Both the position numbers and the translations under genes were made by a program. The notes beneath the pieces are model-generated. The model was not told the DNA's origin, searched no databases, and saw nothing but the letters and a program-made list of their open reading frames with translations. From assembly GCA_021816565.1 (NCBI GenBank), contig JAKAXN010000028.1:1-22280 (forward strand): DNA of 22,280 nt, in the 5' to 3' direction. Shown in pieces: positions 13,711 to 21,136 of this stretch. The DNA is from Actinomycetes bacterium (GTDB taxonomy: Bacteria; Actinomycetota; Acidimicrobiia; Acidimicrobiales; Palsa-688). Every line of letters starts with the position of its first letter. Position 1 is the first letter of the stretch.

Positions 13711-15128
13711 CGTTCTACGTCCTCCTCGACTTGGCGGGCGATCGTTCGGCTCTCTACCAAGTCCGATGCGATGGTGGCCGCGTATACGGCTTCGCCTTCC
13801 GAGTAGCCCCGGCCGGCGTACATCCAGTGCCCTTCGATGATGACGTTCTCCGCGTCGTCGGCCCTGATTCCGTGCGCCCGTAGCATCTCCTTCGTACGCC
13901 ACTGACGGCGGGCGGTTCGGAGTGCGCCCAACGTCGTCGAGTATCGCCTCGACTTGGTCGAGAAGTGCCCACGGAAGCCGAGCATGTGAGCCCAGGGTCG
14001 AAGGCGCAGGTCTTCGAGTGCCGTTTGGCCTCCGAGGAACCAGCACATGTCGATCATGGCCCGGGCGTGAGGGGTGACCTGGAGCGAGTCCAGGTCGTAA
14101 GTCAGGCCGGTCCCGTGGCAGGGGCGACAGCGCGTTGCGTCTGTGCCCAGCAGCCGGCCGAGGCCAGCACATTCGCGGCAGGCAAGAGGATGGTCGAAGG
14201 TGCCAGCAGTCCCTGCGCCTTTGGTGGCGTACTTAGCGATGTACCCGGCCACCTGCGTATCGGTCATCACGTCGCCGTCGACGGTCCGAAGGTCGAGCTG
14301 CTCGCCCCAGACCACTGGCAGGAAGATCGGCAGCGGTGGGACCACTTGAGCCGACTTCGCGGCCGCCTCGACAGCATCGGTCAGGATGTCCGACGTCGCT
14401 CCGGCCGGAGGGTCGTCACCCGGCTGTGGCCCGTCGAGCCGGAAGATGGCGTGGAAGTGAACCAGCCCGCGGGCTTGGAACTCGGCGACCTTGGCGACGG
14501 ACACTCGACCGACGTGAGGCCAGTCGCGCTGGCTGATCCCGAGCGACCGCGCCGACTGGCGATTGGCGAGCTGGACTGTGCGGGGCCACAGGCGGGTGAC
14601 GAGGGCGTTCCAGATCACTGCGTTCGGATAGTCGTACGTGGTCGGGTCGAGGGGCTGGCCCAGCAGGAGATCGTCCGGGGTATGCCGGACGCGGCATTGG
14701 ACAGTCCCGTGAGGGTGGCAGCGGCCATAGCGTCCGGCCTCTGTCTCCAGCAGGTGGTGAACGGGCCCGAAGCTGGGTGCCGTGAAGGTGGCGAAGACCC
14801 GTGCGTGACTGCGTACGGAGTCCGGAACGTTCTTCCCGCCGACGAGCCCGGCCCTGATCAGCTGGTAGGTGTCCGCCCGGTAGGTTTCGGAGCAGGTGCG
14901 GCACCGGCTGGCCCGTCGGTTGCCGCAGGCGACCAGGAGCCGGCCTTCGTCCCGCTGGCGAAGAACCTCTCCGGTGCTCACGTCCAGCATCCTGGACTCT
15001 CCCCAGAGGTGGATCGGGTTGGCGCAACCGCCCGTCGCCCGTACCATCGACAGCCACTCGCCGAAGCCTTCCCTGGACGCCACCTCCACGAGGTCGGCGT
15101 AGAGATCGGGACCGATAGCCCGGCTCAT
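13707..15128 (-). CDS. repSA: RepSA-like rolling-circle replication initiator
   Basis: A 473-residue initiator resembling RepSA of pSAM2. It carries an HUH-type metal-binding motif GLVHFHAIFRLDG (H224, H226) and a candidate nicking-tyrosine motif VAGYIAKYATKG (Y296, Y300). Cysteine pairs CRTC (76-79), CREC (317-320) and CRPC (334-337) suggest zinc binding. Its role is to nick the double-strand origin and start rolling-circle replication of the excised circle. ATG 15128 overlaps the translocase stop as ATGA and the 3' end overlaps xis as ATGA, so translation along the operon is probably coupled. Length is close to other RepSA proteins. The origin itself is not identified. Confidence 0.9.
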   Translation of the reverse strand: MSRAIGPDLYADLVEVASREGFGEWLSMVRATGGCANPIHLWGESRMLDVSTGEVLRQRDEGRLLVACGNRRASRCRTCSETYRADTYQLIRAGLVGGKNVPDSVRSHARVFATFTAPSFGPVHHLLETEAGRYGRCHPHGTVQCRVRHTPDDLLLGQPLDPTTYDYPNAVIWNALVTRLWPRTVQLANRQSARSLGISQRDWPHVGRVSVAKVAEFQARGLVHFHAIFRLDGPQPGDDPPAGATSDILTDAVEAAAKSAQVVPPLPIFLPVVWGEQLDLRTVDGDVMTDTQVAGYIAKYATKGAGTAGTFDHPLACRECAGLGRLLGTDATRCRPCHGTGLTYDLDSLQVTPHARAMIDMCWFLGGQTALEDLRLRPWAHMLGFRGHFSTKSRRYSTTLGALRTARRQWRTKEMLRAHGIRADDAENVIIEGHWMYAGRGYSEGEAVYAATIASDLVESRTIARQVEEDVER

Positions 15129-16507
15129 TCGCTACCGCCGTTCGTGGACGGGACACCAGCCGGGATCCGGCGAAGGTGCTGGAAGTGGCTGACGAGGTGA
15201 GCTGCATCGTGCTCGCTGACGAACGGCGTACGGACACGGTGGTATCCGGCCCGATCCGGTCGACGAAGGACGGCGACTCCGGTCCAGTGGCGACCGATCA
15301 GCTCGGTTGGGGCCATCTCGGGGTATAAGCGGATGTCGTCCCCGAGGGCTGCGACGGCGCCGTCCATCGTGCGTACTCCGAAGCTGAGTCCGATCTGGCA
15401 CACGTCCCGGATCGCTGTAGGGATGGCGTCCGCGGTCTGCTTCTGGGTGACGAAGATGGTGAGGAATCCTCGGGACCGGCCCTCCTTGGCCAGCTTGGTC
15501 AGGTACCAGATGTTCGACTCGCAGGCCTCCCGGTCGGCGCGGCTCGCGGCGCTGGCGTAGGTGTGACTCTCGTCGATGACGACCACGACGAGCGGGCAGT
15601 CCTCGCTCGGGCCTGCGTCCCAGAACTGAGCGGTCCCCCGGTTGCTACGGAGCCAGGCTGACCGGGATCGCATCGTTTCGTGCAGCGAGGCGAGCAGCCG
15701 GTTGGCCTCGGCCAGGTCGTCGCCGGCCATTGCGAAGCACCGGTCGCCGAGTTGCCCGTAGTCGCCGTCGAATGGGTCGCCGACCTTGCCGTCAAGCACG
15801 GCGATCTGCACCGCGGGGTGGGGAGCGAGCTGGCAGAGCCACCAGCGCTGCAAAGAGGTCTTTCCAGTCCCAGGCACGCCGGCGATGGTGATCCCCGACA
15901 GGTTGGACAGGGGGAGCAACACCGTCTCGCCCTCGTCGTCGACGCCGACGTGCAGCAACCAATCGGCGACCGGCCGACCGTCTGGCCTGATGGCCCACGG
16001 CGCAGCCAGCGGGTCCCGGAGCAGGCCTCGAAGGCACAGCAGCCCGGGGCGGTCTTGGCGGACTTCGACGCGGATGCAGCCCCAGGCATTGGCCAGGTGC
16101 CCGGCCATCTTGGTTACCTGCTCGAGGCCCACGCCGGGCAGGGTCTGCATGTACGCCCGCAGCCCGTTGGGCATCGGCTGGAACTGGATGTGGGGGTAGT
16201 ACGTCTTCGGCGGAAGGGCTTGACCGGTCCAGAACTGGCGGCGGTGACGGGTGGTGTCGTCGACAAGCACCAGCCCGAGGTTCTGGGAATCCCACGGCCA
16301 ACGGGCGGCTATCGAGGCCACCCAGCGGCGCATGGCTCGTTCGGTGTCGGGCATCTTCGGTCGGTGGTTACGGCGCCAGCGCCGGTACCCGAGGGACACG
16401 AGCAGGATCACCAGGCCCAAGAGGCAGGCCCAGGTCACTATCGGTACCCACGCTGGTACCGGGACGTGGACGCTCGGGTTGGGCCCGGCGCTGGCGCCGG
16501 GGGTCAC
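15125..16507 (-). CDS. traSA: TraSA-like FtsK/SpoIIIE DNA translocase
   Basis: A 460-residue membrane-anchored DNA pump. One hydrophobic segment (about 19-40, VPIVTWACLLGLVILLVSLG) is followed by a basic patch (YRRWRRNHRPK) and the motor domain with Walker A GVPGTGKTS (210-218) and Walker B PLVVVVIDESH (305-315); TQKQTADAIPTAIRD (354-368) fits the FtsK sensor region. In AICEs and Streptomyces plasmids a single such protein moves double-stranded DNA between mycelial cells, unlike type IV secretion conjugation. There is one membrane helix rather than the several of chromosomal FtsK. GTG 16507 overlaps the preceding stop as GTGA. DNA recognition would need short repeats in a transfer locus, which I cannot pin down. 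Confidence 0.9.
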   Translation of the reverse strand: MTPGASAGPNPSVHVPVPAWVPIVTWACLLGLVILLVSLGYRRWRRNHRPKMPDTERAMRRWVASIAARWPWDSQNLGLVLVDDTTRHRRQFWTGQALPPKTYYPHIQFQPMPNGLRAYMQTLPGVGLEQVTKMAGHLANAWGCIRVEVRQDRPGLLCLRGLLRDPLAAPWAIRPDGRPVADWLLHVGVDDEGETVLLPLSNLSGITIAGVPGTGKTSLQRWWLCQLAPHPAVQIAVLDGKVGDPFDGDYGQLGDRCFAMAGDDLAEANRLLASLHETMRSRSAWLRSNRGTAQFWDAGPSEDCPLVVVVIDESHTYASAASRADREACESNIWYLTKLAKEGRSRGFLTIFVTQKQTADAIPTAIRDVCQIGLSFGVRTMDGAVAALGDDIRLYPEMAPTELIGRHWTGVAVLRRPDRAGYHRVRTPFVSEHDAAHLVSHFQHLRRIPAGVPSTNGGSE

Positions 16508-16902
16508 GGCAGGGACTCCGCGCAGACTCGGGCCCAGGCCCGGCAGGCGAGGAGGGTTTCGTGGTCGTTGAGGTCCCGGAAGATGTCCTCGACGGTCCAG
16601 TTGTGTTGTACGCCGGCCAGGAGCTGAGCCATTAGGAGGATCTGGTAGGCGCCTTGGTCGTGCCAGTCGTCGAGTTCGATCCGTCCCCAGTCGATGTAGG
16701 CGACCACGGTTTCGCCGACCTGGACGACCCGGATGGCGAAGAGGAACTCATCCTCTTCCAGCCAGGTGCCGTGCTCGACGATCAGCTGGGTGGCGGCCCT
16801 GACAGACACGTGGGTTCCCTCCGCCCCGGCCAGGAGTGCGGCCTTGAGGTCGTCGGTGCCCAGGTCGTAGGCGTTCAGGGCTTCGAAGGTGGCCGCCATC
16901 AC
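16504..16902 (-). CDS. Small acidic protein of the AICE operon, unknown function
   Basis: A 132-residue protein I do not recognise. It begins at GTG 16902 (GTGA overlap with the upstream stop) or at the next codon, ATG 16899. It is soluble and acidic, with an N-terminal helix-rich part (TFEALNAYDLGTDDLKAALLAG) and a beta-like centre (VRAATQLIVEHGTWL, FLFAIRVVQVGETVVAYIDW), then a helical end (AYQILLMAQLLAGVQ, DHETLLACRAWARVCAE). Its place between the translocase and the small upstream gene, with stop/start overlaps on both sides, says that it belongs to replication or transfer; plasmid spread (Spd) functions often sit here but no membrane helix supports that. Confidence 0.75.
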   Translation of the reverse strand: MMAATFEALNAYDLGTDDLKAALLAGAEGTHVSVRAATQLIVEHGTWLEEDEFLFAIRVVQVGETVVAYIDWGRIELDDWHDQGAYQILLMAQLLAGVQHNWTVEDIFRDLNDHETLLACRAWARVCAESLP

Positions 16903-17234
16903 GCCGCCGCCTTCGTGCCGGCCAGGCCACCTTCAACCTTCACGGACTTCGCTCGGACCATGACGCCGGACCGGCCGTTCTTCTCCCAGGTGACCGCCAC
17001 CATCTCCTCGGGGACGATCACTGCGCCGATGCCGATGTTCTTCGGGAAGCCGCCCTCGGGGAGGGTCAGCTGGATCGTCTCGGCCCGGCTGGTACCGATG
17101 ATCGTTACATCCAGGCTCCACAGGGGCTGCTTCGTGTTGCGGTCCAGCATCGGCTGACCGTCCCGCTCCTGAGCTGTGGGCTCGCCCACCACCAGCACCT
17201 TGATCCTTCTGTCGTCGACGGGGATCACTCGCAT
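16899..17234 (-). CDS. Small AICE operon-leading protein (SCO3933-like)
   Basis: A 111-residue protein starting MRVIPVDDRRIKVLVVGEP. The layout, with MRVIPVD at the N terminus, a stretch naming a ligand-like QPMLDRNTKQPLWSLDVTII, and a C-terminal beta-rich part (GVMVRAKSVKVEGG), recalls a small conserved protein found just upstream of tra genes in Streptomyces AICEs (SCO3933-type, annotated as regulatory); this is from memory and moderate. ATG 17234 has AAAGGAA about 6-7 nt upstream as ribosome binding site. It is the first gene of the leftward operon down to xis and overlaps the next gene as GTGA. Confidence 0.75.
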   Translation of the reverse strand: MRVIPVDDRRIKVLVVGEPTAQERDGQPMLDRNTKQPLWSLDVTIIGTSRAETIQLTLPEGGFPKNIGIGAVIVPEEMVAVTWEKNGRSGVMVRAKSVKVEGGLAGTKAAA

Positions 17235-17264
17235 TGTTGGTTCCTTTCTCTGTGGGCCGGCCGA

Positions 17265-17289
17265 ACCTCGGCTCGCAGCCCACCGAGGT
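17265..17289 (-). promoter_or_regulatory. Inverted repeat in the leader of the transfer operon
   Basis: ACCTCGG (17265-17271) and CCGAGGT (17283-17289) are exact inverted copies with an 11-bp spacer, 31 bp before the first gene of the leftward operon. It could be a leader hairpin or an operator for the divergent XRE regulator. Confidence 0.45.
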
Positions 17290-17365
17290 GATTGAACGAT
17301 GAAGGCGTGGGACGCCGTAACCTCGCCTCGGGACGGCTGCCAAGACGTCTCCGACGACCCCAAAA

Positions 17366-17387
17366 CGTCCCTAAGGCGTCCCTTCGG
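17366..17387. promoter_or_regulatory. Direct repeats in the divergent regulatory region
   Basis: CGTCCCTAAGG (17366-17376) and CGTCCCTTCGG (17377-17387) are adjacent 11-bp copies; a related CGTCTCCGACG lies at 17346-17356. They sit 16-37 bp before the GTG of the XRE regulator, so they are candidate operators for autoregulation. Confidence 0.4.
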
Positions 17388-17402
17388 TGCGAATATGGAT
17401 GG

Positions 17403-18188
17403 GTGGCATCGCCGCTCCGCGAGATACCGAACGAGCGACTGCGCGCCGCCATCGCGGCCAGCGGTCTGTCTCGCGATGAAATCGCGGAGGGCGCAGGCGT
17501 CGACGCCAAGACACTGGAACGCTGGATGTCCACTGGGAGGACACCGCATGCTCGGAACCGAAAGGCTCTCGCAGATACGTTGGGCTTGGATCCGAGCGAC
17601 CTCTGGCCGGAAGCTGATCCATTCGCCCGGCTCGTTCCTCGTGACCTGGCCGGGATCCAGTGCGCTTACCCGTCAAGGAGCGCCTTCGTGGCCGCCTTTC
17701 CCCCGGAGCGCCTTTTCACAGGAGCGGTTTCGATCTCTCTGGCCGGCCTGTCCAACAACCTGCTCTGCCAGCACTACGCCGACCGCCGGCTCGAGGAGCT
17801 GCTCGCTTTGGGAACGCAGGTGACGGTCCTGTTCCTCGACCCCGATGGGCCTGCCACGGCTGCCCGAGAGCTGGAGGAAGGTTACGAGGCTGGACACCTA
17901 CGGGGCCTGACGGCGCTCAACATCTCGCTGCTCCAACGGCTCCGGTCGCGACTGCCCGCCCATGCCCGACCTCGGCTGACGTTGGGCACGTACGAGCAGA
18001 CGATCCGGTTCAACATCATCCTCGTCGACCGTGCCGACGACCAAACTGCGGTCGTGCAGCCGTACCTGCCCCACTCGCGAGGAGTCGAGGCTCCGACACT
18101 CGTGATCCATCCCACCGCTGAGCCTGGCCTGTTCGACACCTTCAAATGCGTGTTCGACGAGATCAGAGCCGAGTCCACCACATGCTGA
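17403..18188 (+). CDS. XRE-type regulator with C-terminal DUF5919 / PLD-fold-like domain
   Basis: A 261-residue regulator. Residues 7-65 hold a helix-turn-helix (ERLRAAIAASGLSRDEIAEG, KTLERWMSTGRTP) ending in LADTLGLDPSDLWPE. The rest resembles the DUF5919 domain found behind XRE domains in actinobacteria. Segments such as HYADRRLEELLALGTQVTVL and RFNIILVDRADDQTAVV have the strand-helix rhythm of a phospholipase-D fold, but no HKD catalytic motif is visible, so it may be a sensing rather than catalytic domain (inference). GTG 17403 is chosen because the helix-turn-helix begins within ten codons; a TTG at 17292 would add a low-complexity Arg-rich tail running through the direct repeats. It diverges from the transfer operon, as AICE regulators do, and its 3' end overlaps the IMPase-family gene by 7 nt. 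Confidence 0.82.
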   Translation: MASPLREIPNERLRAAIAASGLSRDEIAEGAGVDAKTLERWMSTGRTPHARNRKALADTLGLDPSDLWPEADPFARLVPRDLAGIQCAYPSRSAFVAAFPPERLFTGAVSISLAGLSNNLLCQHYADRRLEELLALGTQVTVLFLDPDGPATAARELEEGYEAGHLRGLTALNISLLQRLRSRLPAHARPRLTLGTYEQTIRFNIILVDRADDQTAVVQPYLPHSRGVEAPTLVIHPTAEPGLFDTFKCVFDEIRAESTTC

Positions 18189-18982
18189 GCACTGAACTGG
18201 CCGAACTCGTCCCGATCGCCAACCGGGCGGTAGATCTGGCAGCTCAGGTCCTCCGCTCGGCCGAAGGGCCGCGCAAGATCACAGCGAAGGGGGAACGCGA
18301 CTACGCCACAGATCTCGACTACGAGATCGAGCAGCGCGTGCGGGATCACCTTGCGGAGGTGACGCCAGACATTGGGTTTCTCGGCGAAGAGGAAGGCCGG
18401 CGCGGGGACCGAGAGGACCTGGTCTGGGCCCTCGATCCAATCGACGGCACCGTCAACTTCGTCCAGGGCCTCCCCCTCTATGCCGTATCCCTCGCCTTGG
18501 TCGCCGGCGATCAGCCTGTCCTAGGGGTCGTAGACCTGCCAGCCTTGGGACATCGGTACCACGCAGCCGATGGGCTGGGAGCACACCGGAACGGGAACCG
18601 GCTGCCATGTCCCGGGCCGCCTCCCGACCTGGGGTCAGCGATTGTCGCCATCGGCGACTACGCCGTCGGAACTAACGCAGAAGCCAAGAACCGGGACCGC
18701 CTAGACGTCACCGGTCGCCTTGCGGCCTCGGTCCTCCGAGTCCGGATGCTCGGCTCCGCCGCCATCGACCTCGCCTGGCTAGCCGAAGGCCACTTGAACG
18801 CTTCCATCACCCTCTCGAACAACACCTGGGACATGGCGGCCGGGGTCGTTCTTGCCCGCGAGACCCGCCACACCGTCGTCGACCGATGGGGGCAGACTTA
18901 CGATCTCGCATCGACCGCCACGATCGCGGCCGCCGACGCCTTCCTCCCCCATCTCCTCTCCCACCTCGCGGATCACGCCTGA
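18182..18982 (+). CDS. Inositol monophosphatase family phosphatase
   Basis: A 266-residue Mg-dependent sugar or nucleotide phosphatase. Motifs in order: ERDYATDLD (38-46), GFLGEEEG (65-72), ALDPIDGTVNF (83-93) and NTWDMAAG (214-221), which together form the metal site (E69, E70, D85, D88, D217). The family includes inositol monophosphatase, fructose-1,6-bisphosphatase-like and 3'(2'),5'-bisphosphate nucleotidase (CysQ) enzymes; sequence alone does not decide. ATG 18182 lies inside the end of the regulator gene (overlap 7 nt), so the two are translationally linked. An IMPase-family gene paired with an XRE regulator in an AICE suggests a role in signalling or precursor supply rather than central metabolism. 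It is full length. Confidence 0.92.
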   Translation: MLSTELAELVPIANRAVDLAAQVLRSAEGPRKITAKGERDYATDLDYEIEQRVRDHLAEVTPDIGFLGEEEGRRGDREDLVWALDPIDGTVNFVQGLPLYAVSLALVAGDQPVLGVVDLPALGHRYHAADGLGAHRNGNRLPCPGPPPDLGSAIVAIGDYAVGTNAEAKNRDRLDVTGRLAASVLRVRMLGSAAIDLAWLAEGHLNASITLSNNTWDMAAGVVLARETRHTVVDRWGQTYDLASTATIAAADAFLPHLLSHLADHA

Positions 18983-19014
18983 CTTGTGTGTCCTCCAGGG
19001 AACAGGGCTACCAT

Positions 19015-19036
19015 GCCGGCCGGGGTACCGGCCGGC
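19015..19036 (+). terminator. Hairpin after the IMPase gene
   Basis: A 9-bp GC stem with loop GGTA, 32 bp after the stop codon. The tail is AATCACGATTAT rather than a T-run, so termination strength is uncertain; it may be part of the structured locus. Confidence 0.4.
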
Positions 19037-19230
19037 AATCACGATTATGGACGGCTGAATATGACCGGAGCCTCAAGGGTCGCTCCGGGACTCCGCTTCG
19101 CTCCGTGTCCTCGCTCAGCCTTCGGCCGTCCCTTGACCCTCCTCGACCGTGCGACCTTGGTCACCGAATCCAAGTCCTCACGGCGACTCGAAATTGCCGA
19201 CCGCGTTGAAACCTTCTTTACGTCTTCAAG

Positions 19231-19251
19231 GGCGCCGGCTTCGCCGGCGCC
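19231..19251. repeat. 9-bp hairpin with TTC loop
   Basis: GGCGCCGGC (19231-19239) and GCCGGCGCC (19243-19251) are exact inverted copies around TTC. It is directly followed by a second bulged stem, GCCGTCC-CGCC with GGCGGGACGGC (19253-19290). No T-tract follows. The pair is the most stable-looking structure in the stretch. Confidence 0.6.
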
Positions 19252-19417
19252 GGCCGTCCCCGCCTCCTGCCTTCGGCCCGGCGGGACGGCTGTCGAGAGA
19301 CCAAGCCTTGAAACGCGGGAAGTTCCGACGGGACTGCACTACGGGGCCTCAGACCCAGTTCCGGACACGGGGCCGGGTCACGACGCCCGGAACGTGGTCT
19401 GCCAGAAGGAGCCGAGG

Positions 19418-19720
19418 ATGACAAGCCCACGACGAAGGACTCCGTCCCGTCTGGAGAGTGGAACATTCGCCGTGGAAGTTCTGGCGCCGCATTCTGCGTC
19501 CTCCGGTCAGCCGGAGCTCGAGTGCCGAGCCGTCGATAGGGCGCGCCGGACGACGGTGCATCAGGCCGCTGTCGCCCGTGCAGATGGAGTGTTCGGGATG
19601 TTGAGGGGTTCGCTTCATCGATGGCGACACGCGGCCGGCAGCTTCACCTGGGTCAGCCGGTCAGCGACTTCCCGGGCGGGAGGTGGTGGCGGACCAGGAT
19701 GGCGAGGGCTGCGGCGGTAG
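19418..19720 (+). CDS. Possible small protein (uncertain)
   Basis: A 100-codon frame beginning MTSPRRRTPSRLESGTFAVE, with AAGGAG at 19406-19411, 6 nt before the ATG, an excellent ribosome binding site. Against it, the protein is Arg-rich and low in structure, its third codon positions are less biased than those of neighbours, and its last 68 bp overlap the convergent MFS gene. No family is recognised. If real it might be regulated by the structured stretch in front of it; otherwise the span 19418-19652 is non-coding. Confidence 0.3.
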   Translation: MTSPRRRTPSRLESGTFAVEVLAPHSASSGQPELECRAVDRARRTTVHQAAVARADGVFGMLRGSLHRWRHAAGSFTWVSRSATSRAGGGGGPGWRGLRR

Positions 19721-20885
19721 CTGCGGTGCCGGCACCGGCAAGGAACGCGAACGATGGCTTGGACCAGGCCACCAGTGCGCCCCCGGCGGTAGCTCCAGCA
19801 GCGCCACCGGCGTTGAAAGTTGTGTTGGCCCACGTTGAGAGGACGGTGCGGTTGGCGCCGTCGACGAGGGCGTCGACGGCGACGTAGACGACGACCAGGA
19901 GCGGTGATAGTGCGGCGCCGTTGACGATTAGGACAGCGGCGAGCAGAGGAAGGGAAGGGGCAACCGCACTGGCTGCGAGGGTGGCCGCTACCACGGCGCC
20001 GAGGCCGGCGAGTTGCCAGGCCGTGTCTCGTCTATGAGGGAGGTGGCCCCAGATGAGTCCCCCCACCACGCTGCCCAGTGCGGCGGCGGCCAGGACGTAG
20101 CCGGCAGAGGAGGATGTGGCGTCGTGCACGGCGCGGGCGGTCACCGCGACGTCGATGACCCCGGCTCCGGCGGAGACACCGAGCAACACGGCGAGGACGG
20201 CACCGATGTGGCGGGAGGGCGATGGTTGCGACTCGCCGGCTGACCGCTGATCGGCGCGGTCGGGGTGTCGAGCGGCTGGCCCGACGGTGCCTGTTTGCGG
20301 GGCGACGAGCAGCAAGCTGATGCCGGCGGCGAACAAGGTGGCGGTCACCAACATGGCGATCATGGGGCCGCTCAGCGCCACCAGGGCTCCGGTGAGGAGC
20401 GGACCGGCGAGGAACAAGCCGTCCTCCAAGGCGACGTCCAGCGATAAGGCGCGTTGGCGGTCTGCTGCCACGGTTATCGACGCCCACCGGGCGCGCATCA
20501 TCGCTCCCACGGGCGGGACGGAAACCCCGGCCGTGGCCGACAGGACGACAAAAGGTAGCCCTGCGTGGGTACCGTCGCTGGCCAGCAACGCCAGACCGAC
20601 AAGCGATCCGACGTAGGCGGCGCTCAAGAAGCCGACACGCGCACGCCGATGGCGATCGCCAATGAAGCGTGCCTTGGCCGGTCCCGACAGTGTGCAAAGG
20701 GAGAACACGGCGTTCGCTGCACCAGCGACAGCGAACGACGCTGTGGCGCGATCGGTGACCAACAGGAGCGACAGCATCAGCGTCCCGAACGAGAGACGGC
20801 AGACTGACGACGCGACGACAGCGCGCCGCGCACTGGGAAGGCGCAACAGGCGACCGTAGGCCGCCGCGCCGGGAAGCAACGACAT
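19653..20885 (-). CDS. MFS transporter
   Basis: A 410-residue integral membrane protein with about 10-12 hydrophobic segments, for example VASSVCRLSFGTLMLSLLLV, VGFLSAAYVGSLVGLALLAS, MIAMLVTATLFAAGISLLLV, HIGAVLAVLLGVSAGAGVID and AAVLIVNGAALSPLLVVVYV. A charged central loop (about 205-235) divides two halves. Composition and layout fit the major facilitator superfamily; substrate unknown, and efflux of a small toxic compound is likely for a mobile element. ATG 20885 is chosen because GAGGAG lies 7 nt upstream (strong ribosome binding site); the frame extends to 20960 without homology. A candidate -10 TACGGT lies at 21017-21012 and a CGGACGTCCG palindrome at 20969-20978, a possible operator in the leader. 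Confidence 0.88.
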   Translation of the reverse strand: MSLLPGAAAYGRLLRLPSARRAVVASSVCRLSFGTLMLSLLLVTDRATASFAVAGAANAVFSLCTLSGPAKARFIGDRHRRARVGFLSAAYVGSLVGLALLASDGTHAGLPFVVLSATAGVSVPPVGAMMRARWASITVAADRQRALSLDVALEDGLFLAGPLLTGALVALSGPMIAMLVTATLFAAGISLLLVAPQTGTVGPAARHPDRADQRSAGESQPSPSRHIGAVLAVLLGVSAGAGVIDVAVTARAVHDATSSSAGYVLAAAALGSVVGGLIWGHLPHRRDTAWQLAGLGAVVAATLAASAVAPSLPLLAAVLIVNGAALSPLLVVVYVAVDALVDGANRTVLSTWANTTFNAGGAAGATAGGALVAWSKPSFAFLAGAGTAATAAALAILVRHHLPPGKSLTG

Positions 20886-20968
20886 GTAGAACTCCTCGAC
20901 TGAGCCCGGCGGGCCAACGGCCCCTCGCTCGGGCGGTGACCGGATCGACACACGCCCCACTCACAGGA

Positions 20969-20978
20969 CGGACGTCCG
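20969..20978. promoter_or_regulatory. 10-bp palindrome upstream of the MFS gene
   Basis: CGGACGTCCG is a perfect palindrome between the candidate -10 (TACGGT, 21017-21012) and the ribosome binding site of the MFS gene, where a repressor could act. A site this short could be chance in GC-rich DNA. Confidence 0.3.
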
Positions 20979-21078
20979 ATCAGCTCAATCGAGGAAGAGA
21001 AGCACAAATCGACCGTAGCAGACCGGTCCTCGAACTGCGGCGGTCATCTGGATCGTGAGACCACACAGATCAGCGCCA

Positions 21079-21093
21079 CGGGGCGGCGCCCCG
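21079..21093 (-). terminator. Hairpin after the DinB-like gene
   Basis: CGGGGC-GGC-GCCCCG lies 44 bp past the stop of the leftward gene at 21137. There is no T-tract in the gene's direction, so it is a weak candidate terminator. Confidence 0.3.
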
Positions 21094-21136
21094 CCCGACA
21101 TGCGCGACGCGCCCGAGTCGGATCGATCTGGAGCGG

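Larger units (their letters stand above)
18983..19417. other. Structured non-coding stretch; candidate replication or transfer locus
   Basis: About 435 bp with no convincing gene. It holds a hairpin GCCGGCCGG-GGTA-CCGGCCGGC (19015-19036), distant inverted arms TCAAGGG (19073-19079) and CCCTTGA (19130-19136) around two CGCTCCG copies (19081 and 19099), GCC-TTC-GGC (19118-19126), a 9-bp stem at 19231-19251 and a longer bulged stem at 19253-19290. Such clustered hairpins in a rolling-circle element suggest a single-strand origin, double-strand origin or transfer (clt) locus. The first hairpin may also end the regulator-IMPase transcript. Confidence 0.45.

Noticed and set aside
17292..17402. N-terminal extension of the XRE regulator from TTG 17292
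   Set aside because: The added part is Arg-rich, without a domain, and covers direct repeats that look regulatory.
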